64,000 nucleotides of DNA from Cloeon dipterum (Eukaryota > Arthropoda > Insecta > Ephemeroptera > Baetidae). The stretch lies in the NCBI RefSeq assembly GCF_949628265.1, contig NC_088788.1, positions 18,042,001 to 18,106,000 of the forward strand, written 5' to 3'. Below are positions 1-10,480 of the stretch, in pieces. Position numbers and translations under genes: made by a program. The notes beneath the pieces are model-generated. The model saw only the letters and a program-made list of their open reading frames with translations. It was not told the DNA's origin and did no database searches. Numbering within the stretch: position 1 is the stretch's first letter; every line of letters begins with the position of its first letter.

Positions 1-207
1 CGTTAGTTGGCTTTAAAATTTTAGCTACCTTTGGCTGTGCTTTGTGACAAAGAATTATTCTAGCTCGTTTCGATTTGCAAACGTGACGTGTGCAGCAGGA
101 AGCCACCAGCGCCGCTGCGCTGGGAGTTGTGCTAGTGGACTTGCCGATCACCAAGGCTAAAAGTACGAGGCCTGATTTTATAATAGAAAATATGAGCTGA
201 ATTCAAT
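1..207. other. Upstream flank of the secreted-protein array
   Basis: No coding exon recognised. The stretch ends just before the first ATG of the array. A TATA-like run (ttataat) lies about 30 bp upstream of that ATG, but I cannot assign a transcription start. Confidence 0.4.
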
Positions 208-2090
208 ATGCAAGATAGCTTGTTGACGGTGATTGGATTATCTATGATTGTGAGTAGCAAGATTGAAGTGAAAATGAGCAAAAGCTGGCGTAATCTGTTT
301 GTAGCCTGATTGAATGACTTATTATGATTTGGTTTGGTGGATTTGTGCTATTGCTATATCAAAATGGCGCATCAGAATTTATATTCTTTTTTACTACACA
401 ACATATACGCTAAACCAGATGATATAAATTGAAATAAGACTTCTTTTTTAGGCATTTGCAAACATTGTTGGTGGAAACGACAATATCTCAAAAGATAATG
501 CTGGAATTACGGAGGAACAGGTATACAGGAGCAGTTTATTGTTTAATAAATCGTTTTTAATGAGTTCAATATTGCAGACTGAAGTTTCAGATTATAATTA
601 TGAAAAGAAGATACTGTTTGTGTCAGAAAGTATGGAAGAATTGTTTTTTTCTGGAGCATCCGAAGTTTTAACACTCCTCACCAATGAAATCGGATCCAAC
701 TTAGACAATTTTAAAGAAGCAGTCCCAAACAATTCATATTTACAAAGGCACTTGAGGAATATCATAGTTGAGAATGGCAGAGCAATGCTGAATATTTCCA
801 AAGTCCACAGTAAGAAACAACAATCTTTTAATATAATATGACTCCAAACCATTGACTTATTTTGCACGAAAAAAACGTACAAAGCACTACAAAACAAATC
901 CGATCCGTTTTTACATGGCTAGCTTTTTAAGAAAAAGTCATCATCTAAACTCCTCTTTTTCCCAGTGACAGAGCACTTCGCAAATTTAATACCGAATTTT
1001 TCCCTAAAAAAACAAAAAATTGTGTATAATTGAAAGATTACAGACTTGTTGCTACTTTTTTAAAGGTTGAGGAGTTGGCTTCAATTGGATTTTAGTCACA
1101 AAAATCAGACCTTAAAACAGTAAAATAAAGAAGCAATTGTCAGTAAAATCTCTCAAAGTAAACTTCTTCGTAAATTGTTTTATTAAATCTCATTTTAAAA
1201 ACAGATATCTAAAAGAACAACACGTCACTAAGTCAAATTCGGAAATTAATTTGTACCCTTTGTGATTGATGCTTAAATGCTCTAAATCGGTGATCAACAA
1301 TTTTAACATCATAGGCTAAAATTGATCAAGAAATATTAAATTTATAAAAGCAAATTTATAATGTTTCCCAGATTTTCTGACTGTTGGATAGTGGGATTTC
1401 TCTTTTTAATAGCATTCTGGGGGTAAAACCACTAACCAGTCTTGCTGGCAAATTTCCACCCTTTTGCAAAGTCTTGATTAAAAAATACTTATTTTACACC
1501 TCTCGGATTTCCTTCAAGGTCGTTTAACAAGACAAGTTCGCAAATTCGTGGTGCGCTGCTGCGGATCGAGTTCGTGCTCGTACAGTTCGCGACAAAACCA
1601 GCGTCGCACCGGCTTTGGAAACGGCTACGGCTTCGGCAACAATGGCATGGGCGGTTTCAGCCCCTGGAACGGCTTCCAGTCCAACTCGAACGTGAACCGG
1701 GGCTCTCAGGGTTTCGCGTCCAAGGCCATTGCCATGGTGCTGCCGAGCGGAGTGAGCATTTCTTGCCCCGGCTGTGCCCCTGGCTGGCAGCAGAACCTCA
1801 ACTTCGGACACGGAGTTGGTTTCATACCTATCACGTGTCCAGGGTGTCCGGCTGGGTGGCAGCAGATGCTCAATATGGGGCCCGGCGTGGAGTTTGAGGA
1901 GGAGACCACGACGGTGACGACGACCACCACTGTGGCAACCACTGTGGAAACAACCACAGAAGAAACAACCACGGAAGAAACAACTACTGAAGAGACAACC
2001 ACGGAAGAGACGACAACAGAGGCAGGAGGAACTACTGCTGCGAAAGGGGGAGGGTTGGGTGACCTCATTGGAGGATTCCTCAGCGGGTGA
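208..2090 (+). CDS. Secreted twin-CxxC protein, array member 1
   Basis: Four exons give 304 aa: 208-249, 452-520, 578-809 and 1519-2090, phases 0, 0, 1. The first exon (MQDSLLTVIGLSMI) plus AFA of the next makes a signal peptide. The third exon is an acidic/hydrophobic propeptide of exactly the length (232 nt) of the matching exon in member 5. Exon 4 opens with RLTRQVRKFVVRCCGSSSC (residues 116-134), then a Gly/Asn/Phe-rich stretch, then the family core: C197-x2-C200 and C221-x2-C224, each followed by a GW (SCPGCAPGWQ and TCPGCPAGWQ). The tail (about 240-290) is almost only Thr/Glu, with repeated TTTEE units, so it is likely O-glycosylated. Exon 3 also stays open past its donor to a stop at 841, so an unspliced read would give a short secreted protein. 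Family unknown to me; role not assigned. An AATAAA lies at 2174. Confidence 0.8.
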
Positions 2091-2954
2091 TAAAAGACCG
2101 TGCTATCAGTTTTTTTGAGTTCTAAAGAAGCGTGGAGTTTGATCTATGTTTTAATCAGTTATTTTGAAGATAAAATAAAATTAATTTATCCTCATTTGAA
2201 GCGTCACTTTATTTTTATCTTCACAGATGTCATCCTGGCGTGAAATCTTCAGCATTATATGAATAACTTAAAATTATTAAGAAAATGTAAAGCGTTTTCT
2301 ATGAAGAATAAAGAAATAATAAATTTTACCCCTGGAACAAATTTGAAATTAAATATTTTTTTCTAAAAATAAAACAAAAATTTGCTTCTTTGCTCCTTTC
2401 AAATAACAACGAAAACTGATTGCGTTAATCCGCAGATAAAGAGCCACAGTTTAAATTTGGCTATTTTTCTTAAAAAGATTCATAGCCGAGGCCGTAATAG
2501 CTCAACAGCTGGGAGGCATACCAGTACCGATTCGCCGCAATTTCTGGTTTTCGCACCTTTCCCGCGGCCTTAGGAACAAATTTAATGTCTGAACGTTTCA
2601 ATTAAAGACCTCAGTGCGGGCGAAAAAATGGCCACATTAGGCCCAAGCTCCTCTGCGGCCACTCGGGGGCCCCATGTTATCCGCTCCGTGGTGTTATTGG
2701 GACCCGGAGAACTCATAGCCCACGGAAAGTGTTGAGCAGAAGTTCTTAGAAAATAAAATTATAAGAGACCTATCCTGAAGCCCTGAGTGATTAAAAACGA
2801 ATAAAACGGGGATATTTTTCCAATATCTCTCTCGTGACGTAGTGGACACAGGATGTAGCAGCGGAAAGGCACTGTTGAAATCATGCCAGTAGTAAACAGT
2901 TCCCCATTGGGCACAGTAACATTTGGTTGTGCTTTTGATTTCGACTATCGTGAC
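2091..2954. other. Intergenic, array members 1-2
   Basis: Holds the 3' end of member 1 (AATAAA at 2174-2179). The part around 2480-2720 is more GC-rich than its surroundings, but no frame matches the array family or anything else I recognise. Confidence 0.5.
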
Positions 2955-4260
2955 ATGGAATCCAAGCTATTGGTATTAAAGTTTGTTACTAAAATAGTAT
3001 TTATTAAATATGAAATCAATAGCAAACGTTTATATTTATTTTGATCGCCAACAACGACCTACTGTTGATAGATGGAAGGCCATATTCCACGCCATACAAC
3101 CATAATGAAACAAATAATGGAACAGAGGGGGATTTCTATATTCCACCATACAGATCAATATTTTTGACAGGAAATGAACATTTGTACAAGTCAAACTACA
3201 CAATAGGTGGAAAAGGTGAACTTTATTTAAATTTAAAACCACTCAAAAAACCGTATTAATTAATTTAGAACTGCTGAAACGACCGCGACGGGCATATGTG
3301 TCTACTTGTTGCGGCTCAACTTCATGCAATAGCGAATACATTTTGTCGCAAAGACGCCAAGCAAAGTACGACATTGTTGGCTTTAATCAGCGGAACAACA
3401 AGCTGTACGTAAGAAAACGTAATCGGCGGCCTAAAACAACACCAGCATTTGCAAATACCAATAACGCAGGCTATACGGCAGTTGCACGAATCGTGAACAA
3501 CGGCCTCAGCATCTCTTGCATCGGCTGTCCTGTTGGTTGGCAGAAAGAACTACGGGTGAGGGACATGGTCGGCTCCATTCCCATCGCGTGTCCAGACTGT
3601 CCGACTAACTGGATGGAATATCTGCCAAACTCCGATGAGGAGGTAACCGAAACTCCACCATATGATGAATATAGTGAAGAAACCCCCTCGACTGAGGAGA
3701 GTTATCCTGCAATCACCATTGATGAGAATGGGAACCCAATAGAAATCGTCACAGAAATCGTGGAGGTGGATGAAACTGACCCAGACACTACTTCTGAAAA
3801 TGAGTTAACAACAGTCGAAGAATCAACAACTGTAGAGGAAACAACAGGAGCCAAGAAAAAAACAGTCGCCACTACTAAGAAAATCGTTGCGTCCAATCAC
3901 ACAACAACTCCTTCACGGAAGGTTGCGAGCGCAGTTGTAACTACAGTGCATCAAACAGCCGCCTCGACCACTAAAAAGGCCACTACTACCTCAAAGAAAC
4001 CAACAACTAAGACGCCTGCAAGGACTACAAGTCGTACAACGACTACAGCTAAATCAGCTCCTATTACCCTTCCAGGCGGGATGACAATTCCACCTGGCCT
4101 AAATCTTCCTGGAGGAATGACCTTACCAAAAGGATTGAATCTTCCAGCAGGAATGACTATGCCTCAAAACCTTCCAGGTGGCATGACATTACCACCTGGA
4201 TTTAAGATTCCAGACAAGCTACCGTCGAATTTAGGAGATCTTGCAGCCCTTCTTGGCTGA
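2955..4260 (+). CDS. Secreted twin-CxxC protein, array member 2
   Basis: Three exons give 397 aa: 2955-2972, 3023-3206 and 3269-4260, phases 0 and 1. The signal peptide spans the first junction (MESKLL then QTFIFILIAN). The propeptide exon contains possible N-glycosylation sites (NET, NGT, NYT). Exon 3 begins LLKRPRRAYVSTCCGSTSC, where RPRR is a good furin-type site just before the CCG motif (C81, C82). The twin module is C151/C154 and C175/C178 (SCIGCPVGWQ, ACPDCPTNW). The tail is first acidic, then Thr/Lys-rich, and ends in an imperfect repeat built on LPGGMT(L/I)P (about residues 335-390) with a final GDLAALLG. The acceptor of exon 2 has a weak pyrimidine tract, so the first junction is the least certain. 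AATAAA at 4328-4333. The same exon phases as its neighbours indicate tandem duplication. Confidence 0.8.
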
Positions 4261-4804
4261 TAAACGCTACCCTGAATATAATTGAACAGATTATTTGTTA
4301 TTGTCATGTTTCTTTGCAATTCATTTTAATAAAGGTAGTTGACAAATTCCTCTGAGATTATAAAAACAGTTTTATTTAATTCTCCATAATATTATTATTT
4401 GAGGCTCACCAAGCTATGGTAGCAGAGATTTGCGATAGGAAAAAAATCATAGAAAATATTCTGTAATTTAATAGGCGATTTCGACGATCTCCTAAAAATC
4501 CAGTTTTTACTTGTCTAAATTTGGCAATTTGAATAAAACTTGCCAATTTTTTCATGCAATCGGAAATTGAAAACAGTTTTTACTGACAAATATATAAATT
4601 AAGACCAGTCATCTCCTTTAAATGTGATATAAAATCTCTTTTAGGAACTGTCACACGTTTCTGATAACATTAAACAAGCAAAAGGTACAAGGTCCTCCCG
4701 CCAAGGCCCTTGACTTTGCCTCGGAAAATTTGGAGCAAGGCTATATTATGGTCCTTTTCCGATTTCCTTTGTGAATTTCAATTCCAGCTCTCAAATCAGC
4801 ACTG
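4261..4804. other. Intergenic, array members 2-3
   Basis: Contains the AATAAA of member 2 (4328-4333). The rest is AT-rich and I see no exon or repeat in it. Confidence 0.5.
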
Positions 4805-5691
4805 ATGGACGTCAGTGGCTACAATATGCTGGTGACTTTTTAAGTTTGAAAATCTTTTAAATAAATGATTTTTTTTCGCAGATGTGCCTGTTATTTTTTG
4901 GTATTATTAGTGAGAGCAACTTGAGTTCAATAAGAACTAGGAGGACTGATTATGATAACTTTCAACACATTTCCAGACAGCAATTTGAACCATTAGAGTC
5001 TATAAAAAATGAATTACCTTACGAAAGAGTATTCCCAATTGGCAATGAGAATATTTTCAAGAGCAATCACAGCCGAATCAAAAGAGGTGACTTTTAAAGC
5101 AAATTATAAATTAATCAGAAACAAAATAAATTTATGTTTTTCCATGTCAATTAAGCAATATTAAAACGGTCTAGGAGGGTATACGTTATTAGCTGCTGCG
5201 GCTCAAAAACTTGCGATGCCGACCAATTGTCTGTCACAAGAAATCAATTCATGTACGACGTTTTGCAAGTCCACAAAAATAAGTTGGTTGTCAGAAAGCG
5301 TAAGCAACAACCAAAGAGCGCCTTCAAGGCAACCGCTGCGATGAAGAACGGTGGAATCAGCATTTCCTGTGCAGGTTGTCCCGAGGACTGGCAGAATCAA
5401 CTTCGTATGGGAAATAGAGTTGGCAGCATTCCCATCGTGTGCCCAGGCTGTCAAAAGGATTGGAGGAAATATCTTCCAAGCGAGTATTCAACCGAACTCC
5501 CTCAAGTCAACCGAAGAAGTGTACAAAATAGCACAGCAGATGAAGAAAACTCAGACGACGAAGGAAACACCACCGACGAGGAGCAAACCATTGAGGTTGT
5601 TACAGAGGAAGAAGCGGCAGATACCACCACCGAAGAAAACACCGAGAGCGCAGACTACCGAAAATTCAGCACTGGAGGAACCCAAAATTGA
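4805..5691 (+). CDS. Secreted twin-CxxC protein, array member 3 (shortened tail)
   Basis: Three exons give 255 aa: 4805-4831, 4882-5086 and 5156-5691, phases 0 and 1. The signal peptide crosses the junction (MDVSGYNML then MCLLFFGIIS). Exon 3 starts ILKRSRRVYVISCCGSKTC, with RSRR as a furin-type site and the CCG at 91-93. The twin module is C149/C152 and C173/C176 (SCAGCPEDWQ, VCPGCQKDW). The tail is acidic and Thr-rich, then stops early. It is closest to member 2 in the propeptide end, the cleavage region and the YDxxxxxxNKLxVRKR segment. DNA after the stop still resembles the tail of member 2 (separate entry), so this gene has lost the last part of its ancestral protein. AATAAA at 5962-5967. 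Confidence 0.8.
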
Positions 5692-5935
5692 CGAAATCAT
5701 AAGCACAGTAAAAGCGGTACAGAAAATAAGACAACGTTTTCTTCAACCACTATAAAGAGGGAAGAAACTCTCAAGTAGTACCACGTCTGCCCTAACCCTT
5801 CCAGGTAGTCTCACCTGGGCTAAAACTACCAGATAAACTTCCATGTGGCATTACAATACCTAAATAAACTATCAGCGGGGATTAAAATACCCGCAGATTT
5901 GGGAGGGCTCATCGTCCTTCTAGGCTGATATTGTC
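5692..5935 (+). pseudogene. Decayed tail of array member 3
   Basis: Downstream of the stop the DNA can be read piecemeal as relics of the member 2 C-terminus: LTLPG, LKLPDKLP, GITIP, GIKIPADLGGL and a final LLG stop near 5925. These match LPGGMT, KIPDKLP and LGDLAALLG of member 2 in the same order. Stops and a frame change separate the pieces, so this part is no longer translated as one tail. Confidence 0.7.
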
Positions 5936-6336
5936 TAATTTATTTTATTGAATGATATATTAATAAATGTGCCTACCAAATCTATTTCTTCACTATCTAG
6001 CTTCCAAAAAAGCAAAGACTGACATGACTCTGTCTTGATATGACTAAAAATATACGTCATAGACATTTTGTATCAATTTAATTTTTAAAAAATTTAAGAA
6101 ATCATGAAACTTTTTCAGTAAATTTTACCTTGAAAAATGGACCCTTGCTACCGAATGTTATAGTCGCGCGTGAGCAAGCATTAGTTATAACGACTGACAG
6201 TCGAGTTGTGGTTTCGATAGATAGCGGAAACAACGGGGAAAAGTGGCGCTCGATCTGATACAGAATTTTCATAGAACTGAAATCGCAGTTCACAACTATA
6301 ACGCTCTGGAACACTCCATTATACTATGCAAAAAAT
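5936..6336. other. Intergenic, array members 3-4
   Basis: Holds the AATAAA of member 3 and the presumed promoter of member 4. No TATA or exon is convincing. Confidence 0.45.
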
Positions 6337-7165
6337 ATGGAAATCAGATGTTATATTACTATTGGTGTGATACTAATCTGTAGCTTACAAGTAAGTAAAT
6401 TAATTATCTTAAAATTAAATGAGCTAAAGTTTGATACATTTTTCAGCAAACTTTTATGAATCCTGTGGACACGATTCATCTAGTAGACAAAAGAGCACTA
6501 GGTATTACAAAATAAGTTTAAAAGAGTTTTGACATTGTTTTACAAAATCAAAAATTTTAGCACGGAATTCAAACCAACCTCGGCGTAATCAAAAAAAATG
6601 TTGCGGAAATCAAAGCTCAGTTGGGAGAAAGGAAATTAATAGCCGTCTGGAAAGTGAACAAAAGAAATTGGAAGAAAAAATAGTGAGCGAGATGCAGTAC
6701 ATACGACCAAAAAAGCGTCTGCGGGCGAGACAAGGCGGAAACGGCGGACTGAGTCGGCTGCGCGCCTACGGCGTCTTCACCGATCAAGGAATCCACATTT
6801 CCTGTGCAGGGTGTCCATCAGGGTGGCCCGACATGCTGACCGTCTACCCTGAGTTCGAGGTCGGCATTCCGATTACCTGCTCCAATTGTCCGACCAACTG
6901 GCCCGGAGCTCTCAACTTGCTCGGGGTCGGAGGGGACCCATCGTGGGCCCAAAGCAATGATCCGCCGATCAACGGGGACAGGAATTCTGGCAACAATTTC
7001 ATGACCTTCGACACGGGCAGCAATTTCGGTGGCGGGAGGGACAATGCTTTCCCAGCGAATGAATACGGTGGCGATGGAGGCGATAATTTATATGGTAATC
7101 TCGATGGAGTAGATCCTAGCGATTTAGGACAGAATGAAGGGCTACCAACATCGGACATGACGTAA
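6337..7165 (+). CDS. Secreted twin-CxxC protein, array member 4
   Basis: Three exons give 237 aa: 6337-6390, 6447-6501 and 6561-7165, phases 0 and 1. The start ATG opens MEIRCYITIGVILICSLQ, a signal peptide; the ATG 12 bp upstream is in another frame and stops. The propeptide exon is very short (55 nt). Exon 3 starts with basic sequence and KKCCGNQSS (C50, C51), followed by a charged, possibly helical stretch. The twin module is C118/C121 and C143/C146 within GIHISCAGCPSGWPDMLTVY and ITCSNCPTNWPGALNLLGVG. The tail is Gly/Asn/Asp-rich instead of Thr-rich. It forms a subgroup with member 5: they share AYGV, YPxxExGIP, and GVGGDPSW after the second CxxC. No clear furin site is seen. Confidence 0.85.
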
Positions 7166-8025
7166 GAAGGCAGATCAAGATAAAGGTCTCAGGGATGGAT
7201 GCAGAATATGAAGCTTTGTTGTGCTGATTCTGAATTTAAAGCAATTCCTATGCTAATTTAAACAATTGATTTAATGTGGTGCGATGCAAATTAAAGAGGG
7301 TATTGTTCACTGCAAAACTCTGGAAAATCCTTGTTTTCCACGATTTAACTATAACCCTTAAAGATTCATCTATAGTCAAAATTGACCTAGGTCAGACTGT
7401 AAATGTTTTAGCTAAGTGTCTACAAAGTTAGGTATGCTTTTCAAAAAGTGAGGACTGTGAAATCTTGTTTTATTTCCAACAAAGAGTTTCCCCAAAAAGT
7501 GCCAGATACCGTTGGATAGATATATCGACGAAAAGAATAAAAATCTGTTAACAAAATTTTGAAAAAAAAATAGCCAAATTTTAATTGTAGCAAAAGGTAT
7601 TCTTTTGATTATTCCACAAACATAGTAGAACAAATTGTTTAAACTAACAGCTTGATCACTATCTAGGCTACTATTCTAGTAATTTTCGTATCAATCTACT
7701 GCTATTTATTTTGTGTAATATTCAAGGATAAAAGATTCGATAAAAATAATAGACTCTGTTGAATTTATTTTATGGGTTGCTTGTTGGCTCTGCATTAATT
7801 ATACCAAACAATACAAGATTCAAAAATTGAATCACCGATTCCTAGTCTTTACTTTCATTATTTGGATTATTTGAAACTAGGAGCAAACAGGACGGATACG
7901 AGGGACGCGGATTTTTAGGCCAATGGCAAGTAACACCGTCCACCATCATCATATCAATGCTGGTGACGTAAACCAGTCATTCCAGTTTCACTCTGAAATG
8001 CCAAAATAATGAAACAACTGGCGTT
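7166..8025. other. Intergenic, array members 4-5
   Basis: AT-rich. An ATTAAA near 7289 may serve member 4. No exon, repeat or RNA gene recognised. Confidence 0.45.
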
Positions 8026-10014
8026 ATGTGCAATTATTTTGTTTTTCTGGTTTTGATTGTTTACGTGAGTTAAGTTGATTAAATTAAACACAAAAGTTAA
8101 TTATTAAAAAAGATTAAGGTTGAGGGAGGGAACCAACACAGGAGAAGCGAGGACAAAAAAGAAAGTGATAACAATGACAACAGCTTCATGCGGCTCCAGA
8201 AAAGCCACCAAGAGAGTCTGGCAGATTTTCAAGCAAGCAACGAAGACAGTTTGTCGTGGAGAACGTATTTTTGGGACGCATTCTCGAACGTCTTCGTGGT
8301 TCAGCAAGAAAGAAAATACAGAAATCTTACTGCCAACTTACCACACCTCGGTAAAAACGATTTATTCTTGATTTTTTTACTCCCGACACTTTTATTTTAT
8401 CAAAAATGAATTTGAATTTAATCGCATTTATAAGGCTAAGCATTTTCCTGCAAAACAAAACAATATGAAGAAAATTAAAAAAAGTCCAAATTTTCTAATG
8501 GATCGAATCGAAAAAATCTGAAATTTATTTCAACGTCAGCACCCTGACACATTCAGATCGTTTTTCGGGTATTGAGTTTAGTGCACTCTCCGACTAAGAG
8601 AATCCATCTATTAAAAATTCATAATTTGATTCTAGATTTGATAATTTATTGCCTGAGAATGTCATATCCCTTAATAGTGAGTGCGAACAAATTCAAAATT
8701 TAATTTTAATTATAATGAGAGGGAAGTGACATTTTCCTAAATTTAACTAAATTTCAGTCCGAGTAAGGCGCTCAAAACGACGCAAATTTGTCGTCAAGTG
8801 TTGCGGGTCGAATTCCTGCTCTGAGGAGAGCGCCGACAGCTACGAGAGGCGACAAGGCGAAAAAGCGCGCAAGCAGCAAGAGACAAACATCGTGAACGAG
8901 CTGCAGTACAAGAGAAGGCGGCAAATGAAGAAAAATCCGCAAAGGAACCTGAGCCAGTTGCATGCGTACGGAGTCCTCACCGAGGCCGGCATCCATATTT
9001 CCTGCTCGGGATGCCCTTCAGGGTGGCCTGACATGCTCACCGTCTACCCTGACTACGAGTTAGGCATCCCTGTGAGTTGCTTCAACTGTCCAAACAACTG
9101 GCCCGGCGCGCTGAACCTTCTGGGCGTCGGAGGCGACCCTTCGTGGACCACCAACCAGCCCTCTGGCTTTGGTCAAGGAGGGGGCGGGGGAAATAATTTC
9201 AACGCCTTTGATACTGGCAGCAACTTCGGCGGGGGCGGCAATGGGGCCGGCAGTGTTCCACCTTTAAACGGGGGCGGCGGGGACGGACCTGACTACGGGG
9301 AACCTACAGATGAATATTCTGACCAGTATGATACTGAGCCGACTTTAATGTTTACCAAGGGCCAAGGATTGTCAACAGTTGCGTCTGCAGCCCAGCCGGC
9401 TCAGGAAAGTGGAACAAGTCAAAATGATGACACGACCACTGAAAGTGAATATGAGGGCGACGGAAGCGACACTTATTATGATGAAGAAGGTAGAATTATT
9501 ATTTTAAGGGGTTGAAGTCAAAGATAAATGTTAAGGGCTGTGAATTTTAAATGATTACAATTTTATACTTAGCTTCCAACTGTCATGGGATGACCAAATG
9601 AGTGTTAATGATGAAATTTTTATGCCATTTAAACCACACTCAAAACCACCTCAAACAGTCTAAATTGGCTTTAAATCCATCTATAGAGCTGTCTTTTACG
9701 TCTAAAAATCTAAAAATTCCATTCCTACTTCCTCAATTAGTACAATTAAAATTTTACGACATATTTCAGATGAAACTACAAACGAGACTACGCTGGCTTC
9801 CAAGTCTGAAATAACAAATAATGTCAAAACAACACTTGGAGCAGCCAAAGGGACAGCTGGGACAACTACTAAAGAGTTAACAACTACCGATGTAGAAAGT
9901 AGTGCCGATGATGCAACTGAAGCAGGGGACGAAGAAGACACAAGTGAGCTTAATTCTACAGCGGATGCCACATCCCAGCCAGCAGAAGAGGGAGTAGATT
10001 TTGGGAGTAAATGA
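8026..10014 (+). CDS. Secreted twin-CxxC protein, array member 5
   Basis: Four exons give 415 aa: 8026-8064, 8119-8350, 8758-9489 and 9770-10014, phases 0, 1, 1. The start MCNYFVFLVLIVY runs into a perfect GTGAGT donor; a nearby upstream ATG gives another hydrophobic peptide but no usable phase. The propeptide exon is charged. Exon 3 begins VRRSKRRKFVVKCCGSNSC, with RSKR as a furin-type site and CCG at 105-107. The twin module is C173/C176 and C198/C201 (GIHISCSGCPSGWPDMLTVY, VSCFNCPNNWPGALNLLGVG), followed by Gly-rich and acidic sequence. Exon 4 adds a Thr/Ala/Asp-rich mucin-like tail that no other member has as a separate exon; if it is skipped, exon 3 reads on only a few residues to a stop at 9515. 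AATAAA at 10124-10129. Confidence 0.82.
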
Positions 10015-10480
10015 AACCAGTTTGATAACGTGCATATTAAAAAATTTCAATTCTATTGGTGTATAATACAAAATCTATGCAATCGTGGAAATTTGAAAAC
10101 AGAATGTCTTTGGCAATCACAATAATAAACAGCTAGAAAGATTCTGAGGGAAAGCTCTTGGCAAGAGCATTGCTAAATTTAAAATTAACGCATTTTCGTG
10201 AGCAATACATTGCATCGAAACCCCTGCCCAGGTTACAATAATTAATGGAAGATGTGAATACAACACAAGGACATGTCTGTACCACTGGCAAGAAAGGAAA
10301 TCATTACAGTCTTGTGAATAGTTATCAAATAAATTTCCTTCGCTGAAACAATTCAAATCCTTTGGATTTACATTAACTATCAATAATTAGTACTTTGGAA
10401 ATGCATCAAGCTAAACGTAGACAAGACATACTAGAAAATTTACAGTGAAAGAGACTGCGGTTCTCATTACAATTATACCT
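10015..10480. other. Convergent 3' ends
   Basis: Short gap between the + strand array and the - strand Kelch gene. It holds the AATAAA of member 5 (10124-10129). No obvious poly(A) signal for the Kelch gene was found on the - strand here. Confidence 0.5.

Noticed and set aside
841-1511. Signal-peptide-like frame MFPRFSDCWIVGFLFLIAF at 1361 as the first exon of array member 1
   Set aside because: Its donor phase does not fit the module exon at 1519, whereas the exons at 208, 452 and 578 fit in all phases and match the propeptide exon length of member 5.
1574-1897. Overlapping 107-codon + strand frame in the member 1 module exon
   Set aside because: A shadow frame of the conserved module; its sequence has no match among the paralogs.
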